Origin: Clostridia bacterium
Lineage (GTDB): Bacteria; Bacillota; Clostridia; Oscillospirales; CAG-272
Direction of reading: 5' to 3'
NCBI GenBank assembly: GCA_017382615.1
Contig: JAFNZX010000067.1
Location: forward strand, 1-8,398
Length of the DNA stretch: 8,398 nt
The stretch's first letter is position 1. Each line of letters opens with the position of its first letter. The position numbers and the translations under genes were made by a program. Under the pieces are notes generated by a model. The model saw only the letters and a program-made list of their open reading frames with translations, made no database searches and was not told where the DNA came from. Below are positions 4,699-8,398 of this stretch, in pieces.

Positions 4699-7600
4699 AT
4701 GACACACATGCACGCACACAAGCTGACTTCGTTGCTTTGCCTTTTGTTGCTCTGTCCCCTGCTTTTACAAGCTACAGGCTGCAAGGACAAGCCCGTCGAC
4801 GAGCCAAGCGAGCAAAGCACACAGCAAGAAAGCCAAGAGGAAATTCCAACCGAGCCGGCTCCCGAGCCCGTATGTGCGCTGACACTGGGGGCAACGAGCC
4901 TGGTTGTCGAAGAAGGCGAGATTAAGCTGACGCTGCTTTGCACGCTTGCAGATGCCTCGGCAAGCGGCAATATTACGTGCTTTTTGTCCGATGCGGACGG
5001 TGAGATCACAAGCAAGAGCACATCTGCATCCAACGGCACGGTCACACTGACGCTGCCCTGCGCCCAAGATCGCGCACGAGGGGAGCTGACGCTGACCGTC
5101 ACCGCAACCGACGGCAGCGGCATGCAGACCACACCCTTGACGCTTTATACCAAAAACGGACTTGTACAGTTAAGTGCGGACGCTATTGACTGCGTGGTTG
5201 CCGCCATGACGCTTGAAGAAAAAGCACACATGGTCACGGGCACGCAAAACGTCGTGCTGCCGGGTGCTTCGGGCGGCACGTACGCCATCGAACGCCTGGG
5301 CGTTCCTTCTGTCACCGTCAACGACGGCCCTGCGGGCTTGCGCTACGATACCACCGTGTGGTATCCCTCTGTCATCAACCTTTCCTCCTCCTGGGATGCC
5401 TCCTTAGCTTGGCAGATCGGTGTGGCAATGGGAAAGGATTGCTTGGTCAAGAGCGTTGACGTCATCTTAGCCCCCGGTATGAATATTCAAAAAAACGTGC
5501 TGGGCGGCAGAAACTTTGAATACTGCTCCGAGGACCCTTTGCTGACCGCCTATATTGCCACGGCATATACGCAAGGCATTCAATCCACGGGCGTGGGCGT
5601 ATCGCTTAAGCACTTTGCCGCAAACAATCAGGAAACCTCGCGCGGATCGGTCAGCGCAAACGTCACCGAGCGCGCGTTGCGCGAGATCTACCTCAAGGCG
5701 TTCGGCATGACGGTGCGCGATACTGATCCATATACCATCATGTCCTCTTACAACCTCATCAACGGCACGCGCGTGGCTATGTCCTACGATCTTCTGACCA
5801 CGTATCTGCGAGAGGAATGCGGCTTTGCGGGCATGGTTATGTCCGACTGGGGTTCCGGCGGCACGGTGGTGGAGAAGGTCAACGCAGGCAACGATCTCAA
5901 TATGCCGGGCAACGCAGACGACCCCGATCTCATTCTTTCCGCTGCCAAAAACGGCACGCTCAATATGCAAATGCTGGACAGAGCATGCGCAAACGTGCTG
6001 GGGCTTGTGGTCAAGTGCCCCGCTTTCACAGAAATAGAACGCGGCGGACGCATTGATTACACGGGGCACGGTGATCTTGCCGCAGAAGTTTCCGCGCAAA
6101 CCATGGTGCTGCTCAAAAACGACAGCCAGGCACTCCCCTTGACCGAGCAAAAAATGCTTGCCGTGTTTGGCAACGGTTCGTTTGCCACCGTGTACGGTGG
6201 CGCGGGATCGGGCTCGGTCAACGCCAAAAAGCCCGTCAATATTGCCGAGGGACTCCATAAATCCGAGGCATTTGACGTATATCAATTCTCATCTCACCCC
6301 TTCAAAAAAGCCAAGGCGCACGATGCGACGGATGCCTCTTCGGATATTCCCGTTTCCGCAGAATATGCGGCTGAGTGTGCCCAAAATGCCGATGCAGCTG
6401 TGATTGTGATCTCGCGCGGCTCAACCGAGGGCGCGGACCGCATAGACATGGCAGGTGACTTCTCACTGAATAAAACCGAGACCGAAATGATCGAGCGCGT
6501 CAGCGAGGCGTTCCATGCCCGGGGCAAGCGCGTGGTGGTGCTGCTTAACACGGGCTCTCCCATCGAAACGCTTTCCTGGCAGGATATGGCTGACGCGGTG
6601 CTTTGGACGGGATATGCAGGCGAGCGCATCGGTACGGCTGTTGCCGAGGTGCTTTGCGGCAACGTAAACCCCAATGCAAAAACCACCATTACCTGGCCCG
6701 TTTCCTGCTATAACACCCCTGCAAACAGCTACTTCCCCGGCAGCGCCCTGAACACCGTATATTACGAGGATATTTACGTGGGCTACCGCTATTTTTCCAC
6801 CTTTGACGTGAACGTGGCGTACCCCTTTGGCTACGGCCTTTCCTACACCACCTACACCTACTCCGACTTTGACGTACAAAAGCAGGCAGACGGCACGCTG
6901 CTTGCCACCTGCACCGTGACAAACAGCGGCTCTGTTGCGGGACGTGAGATCGTGCAGATCTATCTGACCAAGCCCGAGACCCTGATGGAGCACGCAACGC
7001 TGGAGCTTGCGGGCTTTGCCAAAACCGCCGTACTCGCCCCCGGGCAGAGCGAGACGGTCAGCATCGTGATCTCAACCGATGCCTTAGAGAGCTACGACGA
7101 GGACGGCAGCCGCTATATCATTGACGGTGGCAGCTACTCCTTCTCGCTTGCTGCATCCGCAGCGGACATCAAGGATACCAAGACGCTTGTGCTTGACCCT
7201 GCCGTGCTGCGCGACGTAACCAATATTGCCACACCCGATACGGAAATTGACCACATCCAAAAAGCAACCTACGAAATTCCCCAATGGCAAGCCCCCAAGG
7301 AAAACCTGGCGCTGGGCAAGCCTACCACCGACAACGGGCACGAATCCGACGCGCTTGCCTCACAATATGCGGTGGACGGCAATCCCGCAACGCGCTGGAG
7401 CGGACTTGGCTGCGCAGCTTCTGCGCACACGTTTACGGTGGATTTGCAGGCAGTTTACGAGATCGGTGAGATGGATATCCGTTGGGAATCCATTTCCGTT
7501 CCCTTTACGCTCTCGGTCTCCGAGGACGGAAAGACCTATAAGCAGGTGGGCGTTTACACGCGCGATGAATCCACGGGCGCATGCATCATGAATCTGTACG

Positions 7601-8088
7601 GTCAAAAGGCGCGCTACGTCAAGCTGAGCATTCCCAAGGGCAACTTCGTTTCCATCTACGAGCTTTTGGTGCATCCTGCCACCGAGGAGGATAAAGCCAA
7701 CCGTCCCGCAGAGGAAAGCAAGATCAATCTTGCCTTGGACAAGACAGTTACCGCCACTACGCACGAGGGCTCATACCTTCCCTCCTATGCCGTGGACGGC
7801 AACGCGGATACCCGCTGGGGATCGATGCCCACGGGGCAGGCTTGGCTGCAGGTTGATCTTGGAAAGACCGTGCAGTTCAAAGAGCTGACGCTGCTGCTGG
7901 AATCGGCTTGGGTGCCCTACCGCGTTGAGATTTCAATGGACGGTGAGAGCTATCAGACCATTTACCAAGGCAAAAAGGACGAGCTGTTTGTCCGCTTGAC
8001 CGACCTTGATCTGGAAGCCCGATACGTCAGACTGTGGCGCGAGGGTGAAAACTGGTTCAGTATCATCGAGCTGGAGATTTACGGATAA
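4699..8088 (+). CDS. Lipoprotein GH3 glycosidase with Ig-like, Fn3-like and two F5/8C domains
   Basis: An 1129-residue surface-anchored glycoside hydrolase family 3 enzyme (beta-glucosidase/xylosidase type) releasing sugars from glycans outside the cell. GGGAGG (4688-4693) lies 5 bases before ATG 4699. Residues 1-28 are a lipoprotein signal ending in LQATGC, with C28 the lipidation site. A Ser/Glu/Pro/Gln-rich linker (29-57) follows, then an Ig-like domain (about 59-153), the GH3 N-domain (about 160-440), the GH3 C-domain (about 465-670), an Fn3-like domain (about 715-830) and two F5/8 type C (CBM32-like) domains (868-992 and 1008-1128) that probably bind glycans. Key residues are D209 (VNDGPAG), R271, K304-H305 (LKHFAANNQE), the nucleophile D383 (VMSDWG) and the likely acid/base E577 (STEGADR). 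The catalytic set is complete. It starts 34 bases after the acetyltransferase with no terminator between, so the two are probably co-transcribed. The exact substrate is not evident. Confidence 0.93.
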   Translation: MTHMHAHKLTSLLCLLLLCPLLLQATGCKDKPVDEPSEQSTQQESQEEIPTEPAPEPVCALTLGATSLVVEEGEIKLTLLCTLADASASGNITCFLSDADGEITSKSTSASNGTVTLTLPCAQDRARGELTLTVTATDGSGMQTTPLTLYTKNGLVQLSADAIDCVVAAMTLEEKAHMVTGTQNVVLPGASGGTYAIERLGVPSVTVNDGPAGLRYDTTVWYPSVINLSSSWDASLAWQIGVAMGKDCLVKSVDVILAPGMNIQKNVLGGRNFEYCSEDPLLTAYIATAYTQGIQSTGVGVSLKHFAANNQETSRGSVSANVTERALREIYLKAFGMTVRDTDPYTIMSSYNLINGTRVAMSYDLLTTYLREECGFAGMVMSDWGSGGTVVEKVNAGNDLNMPGNADDPDLILSAAKNGTLNMQMLDRACANVLGLVVKCPAFTEIERGGRIDYTGHGDLAAEVSAQTMVLLKNDSQALPLTEQKMLAVFGNGSFATVYGGAGSGSVNAKKPVNIAEGLHKSEAFDVYQFSSHPFKKAKAHDATDASSDIPVSAEYAAECAQNADAAVIVISRGSTEGADRIDMAGDFSLNKTETEMIERVSEAFHARGKRVVVLLNTGSPIETLSWQDMADAVLWTGYAGERIGTAVAEVLCGNVNPNAKTTITWPVSCYNTPANSYFPGSALNTVYYEDIYVGYRYFSTFDVNVAYPFGYGLSYTTYTYSDFDVQKQADGTLLATCTVTNSGSVAGREIVQIYLTKPETLMEHATLELAGFAKTAVLAPGQSETVSIVISTDALESYDEDGSRYIIDGGSYSFSLAASAADIKDTKTLVLDPAVLRDVTNIATPDTEIDHIQKATYEIPQWQAPKENLALGKPTTDNGHESDALASQYAVDGNPATRWSGLGCAASAHTFTVDLQAVYEIGEMDIRWESISVPFTLSVSEDGKTYKQVGVYTRDESTGACIMNLYGQKARYVKLSIPKGNFVSIYELLVHPATEEDKANRPAEESKINLALDKTVTATTHEGSYLPSYAVDGNADTRWGSMPTGQAWLQVDLGKTVQFKELTLLLESAWVPYRVEISMDGESYQTIYQGKKDELFVRLTDLDLEARYVRLWREGENWFSIIELEIYG

Positions 8089-8203
8089 GTGAAATCAAAT
8101 ACAGACGCGCTACTTAAAAAATGGGGCTGAGTCACTCAATGTCATTAAGTTAAGGAAAACACACTGCAGGCAAGAAAGCGGAACGGATGCGCGCCGAAAA
8201 GCC
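8089..8203. other. Non-coding stretch after the GH3 gene
   Basis: I see no convincing gene and no classical terminator with a T-run for the GH3 transcript. There is an A6 run (8116-8121) and a small TGAG/CTCA inverted pair near 8128-8138. An open frame on the minus strand (8358 to 8110) crosses this stretch and the repeats; it lacks a ribosome site and has repeat-derived composition, so I do not call it a gene. The stretch may be part of the same interspersed element as the repeats that follow. Confidence 0.5.
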
Positions 8204-8260
8204 GTCCCCTCGGGGGAAGGAAGGGGTCCCCGTAGCGCAGGCGTACGGGGAGGAAGGGGT
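8204..8260 (+). repeat. GC-rich hairpin repeat unit, left copy
   Basis: The unit begins GTCCCCTCGGGGGAAGGA (8204-8221). It contains a 7-bp stem CCCCGTA (8228-8234) with TACGGGG (8244-8250), and ends AGGAAGGGGT (8251-8260). The same order recurs on the opposite strand at 8398-8344. Such purine-rich, hairpin-bearing units resemble interspersed repeats of gut Clostridia genomes (recall, not checked). No T-run follows, so it is not a standard terminator, though it could slow transcription beyond the GH3 gene. Confidence 0.8.
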
Positions 8261-8284
8261 CGACTATTCAACTCGGGAAACCGT

Positions 8285-8325
8285 CGTTTTGTCAATTTTG
8301 TATGCGATTTGTACGAAACAAAACG
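8285..8325. repeat. Inverted repeat between the two hairpin units
   Basis: CGTTTTGT (8285-8292) is the exact complement of ACAAAACG (8318-8325), with 25 AT-rich bases between. Together with the flanking units, the whole of 8204-8398 becomes one nested, imperfect palindrome, as expected of a small non-autonomous element or a paired REP-like structure. Confidence 0.55.
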
Positions 8326-8343
8326 TTCCAAATTTGATACGCT

Positions 8344-8398
8344 ACCCCTTCCTCCCATAGCGGGTACGCTATGGGAACCCTCCTTCCCCCGAGGGGAC
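8344..8398 (-). repeat. GC-rich hairpin repeat unit, inverted right copy
   Basis: Read on the minus strand, it starts with the same 18 bases as the left copy (8398-8381). It has a 9-bp stem (CCCATAGCG 8354-8362 with CGCTATGGG 8367-8375, loop GGTA) and ends with AGGAAGGGGT (8353-8344). The stem bases differ from the left copy at several positions but remain paired, meaning the fold is kept while the sequence changes. The copy runs to the last base of the window and may continue beyond it. Confidence 0.8.

Noticed and set aside
4122..5132. 336-codon minus-strand frame across the acetyltransferase and GH3 genes
   Set aside because: It spans the junction of two well-supported plus-strand genes, is low-complexity Ser/Val-rich, and has no start signals.
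8110..8358. 82-codon minus-strand frame in the right-end repeats
   Set aside because: It is made of the hairpin repeat units, has no ribosome site, and its composition is explained by the repeats; such frames are often mis-annotated as hypothetical proteins.

Overview
The window looks like a chromosomal accessory stretch of a Gram-positive, probably gut-associated Clostridia-type bacterium. The basis is strong GGAGG ribosome binding sites, near-consensus extended -10 promoters with 17-bp spacers, compact hairpin terminators, a secreted lipoprotein glycosidase, and GC-rich interspersed hairpin repeats at the right end. The assignment is inferred from style; there is no marker gene.

Layout. 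Bases 2-547 hold the 3' part of a CHR-domain (chromate transporter family) membrane protein entering from the left. A strong promoter with a palindromic operator candidate in its spacer then drives a two-gene Phd/YefM antitoxin and RelE/ParE toxin operon (628-1198), closed by a terminator. Next comes the most unusual part, 1310-1571. A strong promoter fires at about base 1345, exactly at the first base of an 18-bp perfect closing stem of a structured RNA (1345-1500). The RNA is followed by a possible long-range pseudoknot partner and a UUCG-loop terminator, whose T-tract ends 4 bases before the Shine-Dalgarno of a small 80-residue gene (1572-1814). This is either a free-standing small RNA or a long attenuator-type leader. 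I could not match it to a known RNA family.

A 32-bp perfect palindrome at 1803-1834 separates this gene from the convergent gene at 1845-3908 (minus), a 687-residue glycoside-hydrolase-like protein resembling DUF6259 proteins. Its promoter lies back to back with that of a plus-strand pair: a LacA/Maa-type sugar O-acetyltransferase (4035-4664) and, 34 bases later, a 1129-residue lipoprotein GH3 glycosidase with an Ig-like domain, an Fn3-like domain and two C-terminal F5/8 type C (CBM32-like) domains (4699-8088). These three genes look like a small carbohydrate-use locus: the GH3 enzyme acts outside the cell, while the other two lack export signals and probably act in the cytoplasm on imported sugars. 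No transporter or regulator is visible.

Bases 8089-8398 contain no gene. From 8204 to the window end there are two related hairpin-bearing repeat units in inverted orientation, bounded by an 18-bp perfect inverted repeat.

The stretch from about 548 to 1560 (toxin-antitoxin, RNA) is visibly more AT-rich than the carbohydrate genes, which fits separate acquisition. The best candidate for an undescribed system is the structured RNA plus the 80-residue gene.
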